The position numbers and the translations under genes are program-made. Of a stretch of DNA of 63,395 nucleotides, positions 52,251-61,350 are shown piece after piece. Below the pieces are notes generated by a model. It was given only the letters and a program-made list of their open reading frames with translations, was not told the DNA's origin and did no database searches. Within the stretch, counting starts at the first letter, position 1, and every line of letters begins with the position of its first letter. The stretch covers positions 1 through 63,395 of the forward strand of contig HF989735.1 in NCBI GenBank assembly GCA_000431315.1. Reading direction: 5' to 3'. The DNA comes from Brachyspira sp. CAG:484 (GTDB lineage: Bacteria > Cyanobacteriota > Vampirovibrionia > Gastranaerophilales > Gastranaerophilaceae).

Positions 52251-52850
52251 ATGGTATCAGTAAGCTCTATAGGAAATTCATGTGTGCAGACTTCAGTATC
52301 TCAAAAAATAGGTACTCTTGGTCGGCGTGTTTACAATTCTATCCCGAACACCGTTTTTAAGAAGGATTACTGGGTTGACAAGATTGCTGTTATGGGGAAA
52401 AAATGCTCCTCAGCTGAACAACGCTTAATTTTAGGTGTTACTGCTCTTGCAACACAACCGTTTATTGATGCCCATAACAAGAGTGTAGATGAAGAAACAA
52501 GGAAGGTTTCTGTTGCTCGTACTATTGCTAAAATCATTGCCGGAACACTTACAGGTTTTGCTATCCGTAAAGGCTGTATTAAAGCAATTGGCGCCTGGTC
52601 TAAAAAAGCCGGTGATGTTGATAAAGCAGGAAATCTTATTAAACTTACAAAACTGAATACCTTTTTTACCCCTAAAGGTAAGCTGGCAAATAATCCTGAT
52701 GCCTTTGAACAATATAAGAATGCTCTGGGTACCATTGTAGCACTTGTTGTAATGATGTTTACAAACTTCCTGATAGATGCCCCTCTAACAAAATGGATTA
52801 CAAACCTTCTCATAGATGATTCCAAACAACCGAACGGAGGTAAGAAATAA
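52251..52850 (+). CDS. Hypothetical membrane protein, pair member A
   Basis: 199 aa from ATG 52251 (an upstream TTG at 52239 is a less likely start). Hydrophobic stretches include LILGVTALATQPFIDA, IAKIIAGTLTGFAI and TIVALVVMMFTNFLI. ATQPFIDAHNK and DAPLTKWITN recall the QPINRW motif of the paralogs at 35298 and 37012. A 1-base overlap (TAATG) couples it to the next gene. Not recognised. Confidence 0.8.
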   Translation: MVSVSSIGNSCVQTSVSQKIGTLGRRVYNSIPNTVFKKDYWVDKIAVMGKKCSSAEQRLILGVTALATQPFIDAHNKSVDEETRKVSVARTIAKIIAGTLTGFAIRKGCIKAIGAWSKKAGDVDKAGNLIKLTKLNTFFTPKGKLANNPDAFEQYKNALGTIVALVVMMFTNFLIDAPLTKWITNLLIDDSKQPNGGKK

Positions 52851-53506
52851 TGAAATCTCCGGCAAAATTGTTTGATGAATTTAAAACAGTAATATATAAA
52901 AACTATGGTGAAAATCCGGGTAAAATGCTTGTTCATACCGGCGTTTTGGGCTGGATTTTGTCTTCGCTGGCACAAATAGCAGCAGTTGTATTCAATGACA
53001 AAATCTCAAAAGAGCAAAAAGTTTTTTTAATCCCGCAAGAGATGGCAGATGCAGCTGCAAATATTATTTCATTTTATGTTGTAACTAATTCTGTTAAGGC
53101 TCTGGGTTCAAAATTGGTTAAAACAGGTAAACTGTCTACCCCTAAAATTCTTAAACATCTTGAGAAAACAGGCATTCCTGTTAAGTCTAAAAATGGTGTA
53201 AAAAGTCCTGTAGGAAACTGGGATTTTGATATTACTAAGCTTGCAAATTTTGATGACATAGCAAAAGAATTTAAGCCATTCAAAAATGGTGTTGACGTTG
53301 GCGCAAGTTTAATAGGCTCAATTATTTCTTCAAATATTATTACTCCGGTTATAAGAAATGAATATGCAGCCAAGCAGCAAAAGAATGCTCTGGCAAAAAT
53401 GAAAGCTAAACAAATGAATACCCTGGAAGCTCCGCGCGGAATCTCTCTTGCCGAATATCAAAGCAGGGCGGCTATGAGGTATAATTCGGGAAATCTAAAA
53501 GTTTAA
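52850..53506 (+). CDS. Hypothetical membrane protein, pair member B
   Basis: 218 aa. Hydrophobic segments at about 20-45 (VLGWILSSLAQIAAVVF) and 60-85 (AAANIISFYVVTNSVKAL), and a third around SLIGSIISSNIITPVI, followed by a charged tail. No named family recognised. Coupled to member A; its 3' end overlaps the convergent anti-sigma gene by 12 bases. Confidence 0.8.
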   Translation: MKSPAKLFDEFKTVIYKNYGENPGKMLVHTGVLGWILSSLAQIAAVVFNDKISKEQKVFLIPQEMADAAANIISFYVVTNSVKALGSKLVKTGKLSTPKILKHLEKTGIPVKSKNGVKSPVGNWDFDITKLANFDDIAKEFKPFKNGVDVGASLIGSIISSNIITPVIRNEYAAKQQKNALAKMKAKQMNTLEAPRGISLAEYQSRAAMRYNSGNLKV

Positions 53507-54046
53507 CATATTCAATATACCTATGAGCATAAACAGCAGTATGCACATAAATATTCCTGCAAGTTTATAGAATTGCGGAATTTTGGTTTCATTTTTAGTC
53601 TGATATAGTTTTTCAAGCGTTTTTCTCGAGTAATCCTGCTTCAATTCATTTTTTGTCCTGTTAAAAGATGTTTGCAGAAGCTGTTTGAAGGCGTAAATAT
53701 TTTCCAGATCGCGTCTGGCTAGCGGGTTGGATATGGCTATTTTTTTTATTTTTATATTGTCTGAATCACTTAGTTCATTGTCTATGTAAGCAGAAAGATT
53801 TGCTTTGAATTTTTCGTACTGAGGAGTTTCATATATGGAAGCATCAACTTCTAACTCATCTTCAGATATGCGGGATTTTATTTCACTGAAATTCTCCAGA
53901 ATTTTTCGCAATTTCTGGTATTTTTCCATACATTTCGGACATATGGCAAGATGTTCGCTTATTTGCCTGCTTAAATTTTTATTTAATTTATTTTCGATAT
54001 AGAAAGTTAAAAGTGTGATAACCTGGTTACAAGTAAGTTCGTGCAT
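53495..54046 (-). CDS. Anti-sigma factor with zinc-binding domain and C-terminal membrane helix
   Basis: 183 aa. H32-x3-C36-x2-C39 (SEHLAICPKC) with C6 upstream is the ZAS anti-sigma signature. A single membrane helix near the C-terminus (about 160-181, LAGIFMCILLFMLIGIL) leaves little outside the cell, so signal sensing may be through a partner. AGGAGGGT precedes ATG 54046, 12 bases after the sigma factor gene. Confidence 0.9.
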   Translation of the reverse strand: MHELTCNQVITLLTFYIENKLNKNLSRQISEHLAICPKCMEKYQKLRKILENFSEIKSRISEDELEVDASIYETPQYEKFKANLSAYIDNELSDSDNIKIKKIAISNPLARRDLENIYAFKQLLQTSFNRTKNELKQDYSRKTLEKLYQTKNETKIPQFYKLAGIFMCILLFMLIGILNMLNF

Positions 54047-54058
54047 GCTAACCCTCCT

Positions 54059-54658
54059 TTAAATGTACGCCTTTAATCCGTCCTGAAGTTTCAGTCTTGC
54101 TCTTGAAATTCTAGATTTTACAGTTCCAACACTAGCATTAGTTGCTTCTGCAATTTCTTCATAGCTCAGTCCCTGAAGTTCACGAAGCACTATGGCAATT
54201 CTGAACTGCTCAGGCAATTCTCTGATTGCCTTTTTAATCAGTTTTTCCAGTTCATGTGACATACATTTTTCAGGCGGTTTACACTTTGGATCCTGTAATA
54301 CTGATTTCAGGGAAAATGCTGTATCATCATCTATTTCATCATCCATGGAAACTGTATCCGGCTTCCTTGATGTTTTTCTCAGTTCATCATAGAAAAGATT
54401 TGTGACAATCTGATTCAGCCAGCTCTTAAAATGTTTCGGGTTTTTAAGATTATGAATATTTTTAGCCAGCCTTAGTAAAGCTTCCTGTGTTAAATCCGCT
54501 ACATTTTCGCGCTTATTTGTCAGGTAAGAAAAAGTTGCAAATACATTTTTCTGTTCCCGCTTTATAAGCTCTTCCATGGCTTTAAAGTCGTTCTGCTGAG
54601 AGAGAACAACTAATTCTTCCAAGGTCATTTTACGATATTGCAGCTTATTAGAGGACAT
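54059..54658 (-). CDS. ECF-type RNA polymerase sigma factor
   Basis: 199 aa from ATG 54658, chosen over GTG 54661 because the GGAG site is better spaced. Region 2 spans FATFSYLTNKRENVADLTQE to about residue 100; region 4 is LPEQFRIAIVLRELQGLSYE onward with the SVGTVKSRISRARLKL helix-turn-helix. Co-transcribed with its likely anti-sigma factor. The regulon is unknown; no matching promoter was identified in the window. Confidence 0.93.
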   Translation of the reverse strand: MSSNKLQYRKMTLEELVVLSQQNDFKAMEELIKREQKNVFATFSYLTNKRENVADLTQEALLRLAKNIHNLKNPKHFKSWLNQIVTNLFYDELRKTSRKPDTVSMDDEIDDDTAFSLKSVLQDPKCKPPEKCMSHELEKLIKKAIRELPEQFRIAIVLRELQGLSYEEIAEATNASVGTVKSRISRARLKLQDGLKAYI

Positions 54659-54758
54659 CACAAATCTCCTTACTTAAATAGTAAGGAATTTTTAAAGGGA
54701 ATTGTTTACGCTAAACTATACAATAGGCAGGCAATATTTTATTCTGATGGATTAGAAA

Positions 54759-56000
54759 TTATTCAGCGCAAATATGACCTCTTAATGCAGTATATGCTGC
54801 AACGTAAGGAGATGCAAGATAAATAAAACCGTTTACATTCCCCATTCTTCCCTGGAAGTTTCTGTTCTGTGTTGCAAGACAAACTTCGCCGTCAGCAAGT
54901 GTACCAGCATGAACTCCGACACAAGGTCCGCAGCCTGGCGGTAAAATCGACGCATTTGCTTCTACGAATGTTTTAATTAATCCTTCATCAAGAGCCTCAA
55001 GATAAACATCTTTTGATGCAGGGCAGATAAGCATTCTTACATCAGGATGTACTTTTTTGTCTTTTAATATTGATGCAACAATTCTTAAATCTTCAATTCT
55101 TCCGTTTGTGCATGTTCCGACAAATACCTGATCAACTTTTACACTTTTCAGTTCCTCAACTGTTTTTGTGTTATCAACTGTGTGAGGGCATGAAACTGTA
55201 TGAGGAACCTCCTCTGCATTAATTTTTATAACTCGTTCGTAAATTGCATCCTCGTCAGGTTTGATTGAGCGGAATTTATCTTCTCTTCCCCGCAATTTTA
55301 AAAATTCTTTTGTTTTTTCATCTGCAATAAACAAACCAGCTTTAGCTCCAGCCTCAACTGCCATATTGGCAAGGGTAAATCTTTCAGACATTGGCATATT
55401 TTCAATCGTATCACCGCAAAATTCCAAAGCCTTATATGTGGCACCGTCAGCACCTATTAAGCCTATAAGATGAAGCATTAAATCTTTTGAGCATATGCCT
55501 GGTTTAAACTTGCCGGTTACTTCAATTTTAAATGTTGCAGGAACTTTTAACCATGTTTTTCCAAGAGCCATTGCAACTGCAATATCTGTTGAACCCATTC
55601 CAGTTGCAAAAGCACCGAGTGCACCGGAAGTACAGGTGTGGGAATCTGCTCCGACCAATATTTCACCAGGATTAACAAAAGTTTCTACAAGACGCTGGTG
55701 GCATACTCCTGCTCCTACATCAGACAATACTGCCCCGTATTCTTTTGAAAATTCTCTCAGAACAGTGTGGGTATTTGAAAGCTCTTTTCTAGGGCTTGGT
55801 GATGCGTGGTCAATAAAAAGAATACTTCTTTCAGGATTTTTAAGTTTCGGGATACCAAGCTTTTTAAATTCCTGAACCGTAAGCGGACCGGTACCATCCT
55901 GAACTGCGGTTACATCAACGTTTGCAATAACGAGTTCTCCGGCTTTCACAGAATGTCCTGCGTGTTCGGAAATAATTTTTTCAGCTAAAGTTTGTCCCAT
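54759..56000 (-). CDS. leuC: 3-isopropylmalate dehydratase large subunit (or homoaconitase-like)
   Basis: 413 aa from ATG 56000 with AAGGAG 5 bases upstream. The 4Fe-4S cysteines are in VGTCTNGRIED and PPGCGPCVG; the HTC/GADSHTCTSGALGAF block is also conserved. At about 415 residues it is the archaeal/bacterial short type, which can act in leucine or, in some organisms, lysine/2-oxoacid elongation pathways. No leuD or leuB neighbour. TATAAT and a short leader precede it (56010-56015 region). Confidence 0.9.
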   Translation of the reverse strand: MGQTLAEKIISEHAGHSVKAGELVIANVDVTAVQDGTGPLTVQEFKKLGIPKLKNPERSILFIDHASPSPRKELSNTHTVLREFSKEYGAVLSDVGAGVCHQRLVETFVNPGEILVGADSHTCTSGALGAFATGMGSTDIAVAMALGKTWLKVPATFKIEVTGKFKPGICSKDLMLHLIGLIGADGATYKALEFCGDTIENMPMSERFTLANMAVEAGAKAGLFIADEKTKEFLKLRGREDKFRSIKPDEDAIYERVIKINAEEVPHTVSCPHTVDNTKTVEELKSVKVDQVFVGTCTNGRIEDLRIVASILKDKKVHPDVRMLICPASKDVYLEALDEGLIKTFVEANASILPPGCGPCVGVHAGTLADGEVCLATQNRNFQGRMGNVNGFIYLASPYVAAYTALRGHICAE

Positions 56001-56052
56001 GATAACTCCTTTTTTCATTATAATAGCACAAAAACTTTATTGAAAATCATAA

Positions 56053-56733
56053 TCAGAGTTTATAAGGGTAATCATCTTTAAATTCCCAATTATCAAACAT
56101 TAAGAGCATAGTGCAATAATCGTTGTTGGTTTTACACATAGATAAAGCTTTTTCTCTTGTATTACAGTTTGAATAGGGAGTACAATACGGACCAAAATTT
56201 CTGTTTGACGGCATGTAATACTTCGTATAATCCGGCGGACATATCAAAAATGAAAATAAATCTCGTCCATCAGTATTTGGATTTTTGTCGCCGTTTACAT
56301 CAAATCTTATATGCGCACAATCTCCGTTGTGAAATGTAAAGTAAGTGCCATCTGCCAGATAAATTTTTATTTTATTTGAGTGACCATTTTCATCTCTGTC
56401 TAAAGCAGGATTTTCATCAAATTGTATCTGTTTAAAATATGGTTTTAAATATTTGTTGAAATAGTTTAAGACTTTTTGCTTATTTCCTTCGTTATCATTA
56501 GTTATGTTCTTTTCTTTATCCCAATATAAGCTTGGACCATTTTCGTTTTCTGAAAGTGTTATGGCCTGTGATAGTGCGCTATAAAATTTTTTTAATCTGG
56601 CAGAACTTTCTTTCTTCCGGTAGTTTGCTGTTAGTGCAGGCAGAGTCATTGCCGCAACAATACCTATTATTCCAAGAGTAACCAGTACTTCTGCAAGTGT
56701 AAATGCTAAAGGTGCTGTATTATTTTTATTCAT
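56053..56733 (-). CDS. Type IV pilin-like/pseudopilin protein
   Basis: 226 aa. Leader MNKNNTAPLA is followed by FTLAEVLVTLGIIGIVAA; Ala at the -1 position. Globular domain contains RFDVNGDKNPNTDGRDLFSF and ends WEFKDDYPYKL, similar to the chimeric prepilin at 34096. AAGGAGG before ATG 56733. No homopolymer tract in the leader, so it is not expected to switch. Divergent from an XRE regulator 73 bases away. Confidence 0.87.
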   Translation of the reverse strand: MNKNNTAPLAFTLAEVLVTLGIIGIVAAMTLPALTANYRKKESSARLKKFYSALSQAITLSENENGPSLYWDKEKNITNDNEGNKQKVLNYFNKYLKPYFKQIQFDENPALDRDENGHSNKIKIYLADGTYFTFHNGDCAHIRFDVNGDKNPNTDGRDLFSFLICPPDYTKYYMPSNRNFGPYCTPYSNCNTREKALSMCKTNNDYCTMLLMFDNWEFKDDYPYKL

Positions 56734-56806
56734 TTCTACCTCCTTAATAAAAATTGTAAGGTGCTATCTTACATATTTAAATATATTATTGTTGCAAAAT
56801 ATATTT

Positions 56807-57016
56807 ATGTCAAGACTTCTATCTTTAGGCAGAAACATAAAAGAGTATCGCAAAGCAAAAAAGCTCTCGCAAAATCAGCTTGCAGAGCTTATTGATATGT
56901 CGCGCGAGCATCTTGCATGTATTGAAACAGGCAAAGAATTTATAAGTCTTAGAAAACTCTTTTTGATAGCGGATGTTCTTGGGGTTTCATTAAAAAATCT
57001 TATTGATTTTGATTAG
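56807..57016 (+). CDS. Small XRE-family helix-turn-helix regulator
   Basis: 69 aa from ATG 56807 (TTG 56789 is possible but less likely). KEYRKAKKLSQNQLAELIDM and SREHLACIETGKEFISL form a single HTH. It resembles the regulator at 16875 and has the same divergent placement relative to a prepilin. Autoregulation and prepilin control are inferred from placement only. Confidence 0.9.
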   Translation: MSRLLSLGRNIKEYRKAKKLSQNQLAELIDMSREHLACIETGKEFISLRKLFLIADVLGVSLKNLIDFD

Positions 57017-57019
57017 GGG

Positions 57020-57490
57020 TTATTCTGTTTTGCATACATCAACCCAGCCGGAGCAATTGGAAAGCAATTCAAGCTCATTGCATGTTAATTTTATTGCAGA
57101 ATTTCCGCTGCCACAGGCAGGATATACAGTGTCAAAGCGTTTTAGGGATGTATCCAAATAAACTTTTACCCCCTTATTTTCTATGCCAAATGGGCACACT
57201 CCGCCGATTGCATGTCCTGTAAATTCAATAACCTCTTCCGGAGTAAGCATTTTTGCTTTCAATCCGAATGTTGTCTTAAATTTTTTGTTGTCAATTCTGG
57301 CATCTCCTGCTGCTACAACCAGAATTGCCCCATCTGCGGTTTTAAATGATAAGGTTTTTGCAATTCTGGCACCTTCTACGCCGAGCGCCTCTGCTGCAAG
57401 AGCTACTGTTGCACTTGACTGTGAGAGCTCTATAATTTCGTTTTCCCTGTTGAACTGTTTTAAATATTCTCTTACTTTTTCTATAGACAT
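57020..57490 (-). CDS. YbaK/EbsC-type aminoacyl-tRNA deacylase
   Basis: 156 aa. AKTLSFKTADGAILVVAAGD and AIGGVCPFG are the YbaK/ProX editing-domain landmarks; the Lys of SFK is the conserved catalytic-site residue. It probably hydrolyses mischarged tRNA such as Cys-tRNA(Pro). Starts 3 bases after the stop of the homocitrate-synthase-like gene (57493), so same transcript. Confidence 0.88.
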   Translation of the reverse strand: MSIEKVREYLKQFNRENEIIELSQSSATVALAAEALGVEGARIAKTLSFKTADGAILVVAAGDARIDNKKFKTTFGLKAKMLTPEEVIEFTGHAIGGVCPFGIENKGVKVYLDTSLKRFDTVYPACGSGNSAIKLTCNELELLSNCSGWVDVCKTE

Positions 57491-57492
57491 AT

Positions 57493-58803
57493 TTATATAA
57501 TCCTGTGAGGTTTTGTAAGAATATGGGCGTCAATTCGTTCTTTTATTGCTCCCTGCGGCTGGTAATACGGTGAAACGGTCATTATTTTAGCTGCAATATC
57601 AGGATAATAATAGATAAATCTCAATTCACTTGATGTTAAAGGCTTTTGGGTATGTACGTTCGCATAGCGTACAAGTTCAAGAATATTTCTTGCTTCATGC
57701 TCATCTTTAAATTCAAGTTCAAGATTATCGTAAACGTTTCTGAACCCTTTAATACCGCCGTATTCTCCCGTTGTAATCATTCTACCTGTTTCTATAATTT
57801 CAGGTTCACCTCTGCCAAGTTCTTCAAAATCATAAAGTTCATAGTTTCTCCGGTCTTTCAGTGCTCCGTCTGCGTGTATTCCTGATTCGTGAGCAAAAGC
57901 ATTATCCCCTACTGCCGGCTGGTTCATAGGAATAGGTACTCCAAAGGCGTATGCTGTATATTTCGCAAGCTGCCATGCTTTGCTTATATCAATGTTAGGG
58001 TCAATGTGGTATTCTCCTCTAAAGCCTGATGATTTTAAAACTGCCAGCAGGCAGGAAACTAAATCTGCATTTCCGGCACGTTCGCCCATGCCGTTAATTG
58101 CGGTATTAATATAAGCATCAACACCTGCATCAATTGCAGCTTTAGCGCCCATAACAGAACATGCAGCAGCCATACCAAGGTCATTGTGGTAATGCAGTTC
58201 GATTGACATTCCGGTTTCTTTTGCAATTTTATAAATTCTGTCATAAGCAGTTTTTGGATCCTCAAAACCAAGGGTATCGCAATATCTAAAACGTTGAGCA
58301 CCTGCTTTTTGAGCTTCTTTTGCATATTTTATTAAATAGTCAATGTCGCTTCTTGAAGCATCTTCTGCGTTAACGCCTATAATTTCTGCGCCTTTTGATA
58401 CAGCACATTTTACAGCGTCACAGGTCATTTGGATTAAGTCTTCAGGTGTTTTCTTGCCCTGATACTTTCCGTTAATCATCTGTTCGGAAGTTGATTGTGA
58501 TAGATTTACATTCTTAAGTTTCGGAACATTTTTGAACGAGAGTTCAACATCGCTTGCCATTGCCCTCATCCAGCCAGAAAGCTTTGTTTTTGATATAACA
58601 TTGCGTTCAACAAGCTCAAGGTTCCCGTTAAGGTAATTTATCTCGTGCTGGGTTGTAGGAAAACCAAATTCAGACTGGGTTATTCCCATATCATCAAGCA
58701 TAATATTGATAATGGTTTTTTGAAGTTTAGCCAGTCCAAGTCTGGAAGTTTGTACGCCGTCACGATTTGTAACATCCACAAAGTAAATTTTGTTTTCTTT
58801 CAT
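57493..58803 (-). CDS. Homocitrate synthase / 2-isopropylmalate synthase family enzyme
   Basis: 436 aa from ATG 58803 with AAGGAGC upstream. TIM-barrel aldolase family signs: VTNRDGVQTSRLGL, metal histidines in ELHYHNDLG, NTAINGMGERAGN, HESGIHADG. It condenses acetyl-CoA with a 2-oxoacid. Lack of a C-terminal LeuA regulatory domain and its length favour homocitrate synthase or a related enzyme over classical LeuA, but substrate cannot be settled. leuC lies about 1.5 kb downstream on the same strand, compatible with a chain-elongation pathway. Confidence 0.85.
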   Translation of the reverse strand: MKENKIYFVDVTNRDGVQTSRLGLAKLQKTIINIMLDDMGITQSEFGFPTTQHEINYLNGNLELVERNVISKTKLSGWMRAMASDVELSFKNVPKLKNVNLSQSTSEQMINGKYQGKKTPEDLIQMTCDAVKCAVSKGAEIIGVNAEDASRSDIDYLIKYAKEAQKAGAQRFRYCDTLGFEDPKTAYDRIYKIAKETGMSIELHYHNDLGMAAACSVMGAKAAIDAGVDAYINTAINGMGERAGNADLVSCLLAVLKSSGFRGEYHIDPNIDISKAWQLAKYTAYAFGVPIPMNQPAVGDNAFAHESGIHADGALKDRRNYELYDFEELGRGEPEIIETGRMITTGEYGGIKGFRNVYDNLELEFKDEHEARNILELVRYANVHTQKPLTSSELRFIYYYPDIAAKIMTVSPYYQPQGAIKERIDAHILTKPHRII

Positions 58804-58921
58804 TTCAGCTCCTTTTTGCTTGCTGCACAAAAATTAACAACTTGCTATTTTGTATAAAGTTAATTATAATGATTAGTATGGAACACATTCCGGCTGAATG
58901 TCAAGAATTTAAGATTTAATT

Positions 58922-60514
58922 ATGAATAATACTAAACAGTTAGAGAAGAAAATTAGAAAAGAATATAAAACAGGTAATGTAAAATCTGCTATTGAATTAT
59001 GCCAGATCGGACTTCAGGAAGATCCTACAAACGCGGATTTACATGTCAGACTGGGTGATTTGTATTTAGCATGGCATCTTGATATTTATAATTCATGCCA
59101 GTATATAGATGAGGCTATTACAGAGTATCAGAGAGCTCTTGAAACTTATATTGATTCTGCTGAAATCTATTTTAAAATAGGGCAGGCTCATTTTTATAAG
59201 GGTGATTTGGATAAAGCTGTAAATTATCTTGACATGGCTATTTCTAAAAAGCCTAAATATGCAAGAGCTTATTACCTGCTGGCAGAAACTTATACGAAAA
59301 AAGCCAGATTTCTTGAGGCTGCGATTAATGCAAGGAAATCAATAAAGTATATGCCTTTTAGAAATTCCTGCGCACATTTTCTGCTTTCAAATCTTTATAG
59401 AGTTTCTTCTGTGAAATCTTTCAGAATGTGGTTTAAATCCAAGTGGGAATATATTTTGTCACTGACAACGCTGCCGTTTGATATGCAGGCAGTTAAAAAT
59501 GTTGCAAGATTTATTTCTTATTTTAAATTCTTCCCTATTCTTGCAAAAGGTTTCTATCTGGTGCAGACAAGAGGAGTTGATAAGGCAATTGATATTTATA
59601 TTGATGCAATTGAGAAGGCTCCCGGGTTTGTACCGTTGTACTGCCTTTTAGGTGATATTTACTGTTCACTGGGCAGGTACGAAGATGCAATTACCGAGTA
59701 TAAGATGGCTATATGGCTGGACTGTCTTAATATTGAAGCATACAGGCATCTTTGTCAGGCCTATGAAGAAATCGGAGATTATGACAGCGCTGTTGAAATT
59801 TATCAGAAGCTAATACAGATTATGCCGAATATGCCGGATGTTCATTCAAATCTTGCAAACATTCTTTATGTTAAAGGCGACATTGATGCAGCTATTTCAC
59901 ACTTCCAGACAGCAGTTACGCTTAACCCTAAAAAACAGTGGACAAGTGTTATTAACCAGACGCTTGGATTTGTATATCAGGAATCAAAGCGTGATATAGA
60001 TGCAGCTATTACATCTTATCAGAGTGCTTATTTGCAAACACCTGAAGATATTGATATTTATATAAATCTTGGAAGTGCTTTTTATGATAAGGAAGATTAC
60101 AATAATGCTCTTACCGTTTACAGAAACGCACTGGATTTAGAGCCGAAGAATGCTAAAATCCACTGTAATCTTGGTTTTTTATACTGGGGCAACGGTGAAC
60201 TTGATGAAGCAATAAAAGAGTATGAGCTTGCTATTGAGTATGATGCTAATTATGATATTGCATATAACAACTTAGGTGTAATTTATCTTGATGATTTAGG
60301 CAGAGTTCAGAAATCAATTGAATTGTTTAAAAAATCAATTGAATGTAATCCTAATTATGCACTTGCTCATTTTAATCTGGCACGAGCTATAACTATCACA
60401 GGCGACAAGATTGAAGCTGCGAAGCTTTACCAGATTGCGCAGGATATTAATAAAGTTACAAATGAAGTTGATCCGCAGGAAATTATTGATAAAATAAACG
60501 GGTTATTCAGCTAA
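58922..60514 (+). CDS. Tetratricopeptide-repeat protein
   Basis: 530 aa, about ten or more TPR units of 34 residues along the whole length (for example AEIYFKIGQAHFYKGDLDKA, PLYCLLGDIYCSLGRYEDA and ALAHFNLARAITITGDKIEA). No signal peptide; a hydrophobic stretch near 185-215 breaks the repeats. A protein-protein scaffold; partner unknown. Its end overlaps the convergent HELAH gene by 4 bases. Confidence 0.92.
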   Translation: MNNTKQLEKKIRKEYKTGNVKSAIELCQIGLQEDPTNADLHVRLGDLYLAWHLDIYNSCQYIDEAITEYQRALETYIDSAEIYFKIGQAHFYKGDLDKAVNYLDMAISKKPKYARAYYLLAETYTKKARFLEAAINARKSIKYMPFRNSCAHFLLSNLYRVSSVKSFRMWFKSKWEYILSLTTLPFDMQAVKNVARFISYFKFFPILAKGFYLVQTRGVDKAIDIYIDAIEKAPGFVPLYCLLGDIYCSLGRYEDAITEYKMAIWLDCLNIEAYRHLCQAYEEIGDYDSAVEIYQKLIQIMPNMPDVHSNLANILYVKGDIDAAISHFQTAVTLNPKKQWTSVINQTLGFVYQESKRDIDAAITSYQSAYLQTPEDIDIYINLGSAFYDKEDYNNALTVYRNALDLEPKNAKIHCNLGFLYWGNGELDEAIKEYELAIEYDANYDIAYNNLGVIYLDDLGRVQKSIELFKKSIECNPNYALAHFNLARAITITGDKIEAAKLYQIAQDINKVTNEVDPQEIIDKINGLFS

Positions 60515-61317
60515 TCTTTTGAGGCAAGAATATCCTTGATTTTGACTGCGATAGTTGAACTTAGAGCCATAATTAGAGCGCCTGAGAGGTAACTTAAGTT
60601 GCTGAGCCTGTGTGTTCTTCTAATTATTTTAAGAATTTCAGGAGGCAGTTTTGCTTCTTTTGCAAATTTGTTTCCCTGAAAATTAGCGCTTGCTTCTGCT
60701 GCTAATTTCGGAACAAATCCCAGGAATGTAAGTTTGCCTATATTATTTCTTATAAAATTAGTTGTTTTATCAAGCACATTTAATGGTTTATCAGCTTTTT
60801 TTTGTTTATTTTTGCTGCATACTGCAAAAACAGGCAGTAAAAAACAAAATATTCTCCCTCCGTATTTAGAAGCTTTCTGAGCTGCAGGCAGAAAGCCTCT
60901 AAGATAATCTTTTGCATGTGCAAGTTCGTGAAAGCCGGGAGTGATAAGTTTTTCATTAAGATAAACAGTTCTATTTTTAGATGAAAAAGAAGCATTTAAG
61001 CCTTTTTTTATTGCCTCCAGATGTTTATTTTCAGTTTTAAAATTTTCATCTATGAACTGAATTTTTATTTTTCGGTCTTCCGGTACTTTTGAATTTATGT
61101 TGCCAAGCAGTTCACAAAGTTTTTCTTTTATCAGCTTATTTTGGACATCTGTTGTTTTTGAATATTTTGTTACACTCTTTTGAAAAACCGGTCTGACAAG
61201 ATATTTGGGTGCATATTTGCGTATGTCATATCCCGCACCCAAACCAATTAATGATGCTCCGCAATCCTGCAAAAAACGGCGTCTTCTGTCTGTAGTACTA
61301 TCATTTCTAACCTTCAT
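60511..61317 (-). CDS. Hypothetical protein with HELAH motif
   Basis: 268 aa. H130-E-L-A-H134 (GFHELAHAKDYLRG) is an HExxH zinc-peptidase motif. The N-terminus has RRRRFLQ followed by a short hydrophobic stretch (GASLIGLGAGY), a possible twin-arginine signal but with a weak h-region. Later hydrophobic segments (IFCFLLPVFAVC, LTFLGFVPKL, LSGALIMALSSTIAV) suggest membrane association. No named family recognised. ATG 61317 has no ribosome site; TATACC lies 4 bases upstream, so possibly leaderless. Confidence 0.72.
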   Translation of the reverse strand: MKVRNDSTTDRRRRFLQDCGASLIGLGAGYDIRKYAPKYLVRPVFQKSVTKYSKTTDVQNKLIKEKLCELLGNINSKVPEDRKIKIQFIDENFKTENKHLEAIKKGLNASFSSKNRTVYLNEKLITPGFHELAHAKDYLRGFLPAAQKASKYGGRIFCFLLPVFAVCSKNKQKKADKPLNVLDKTTNFIRNNIGKLTFLGFVPKLAAEASANFQGNKFAKEAKLPPEILKIIRRTHRLSNLSYLSGALIMALSSTIAVKIKDILASKD

Positions 61318-61350
61318 GCAAGGTATAAAACATGTAAAGAAATTTTTTTG

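Noticed and set aside
52367..52975. 202-codon minus-strand open frame across the 52251/52850 pair
   Set aside because: Antisense to two coupled genes with good starts; composition typical of a shadow frame.
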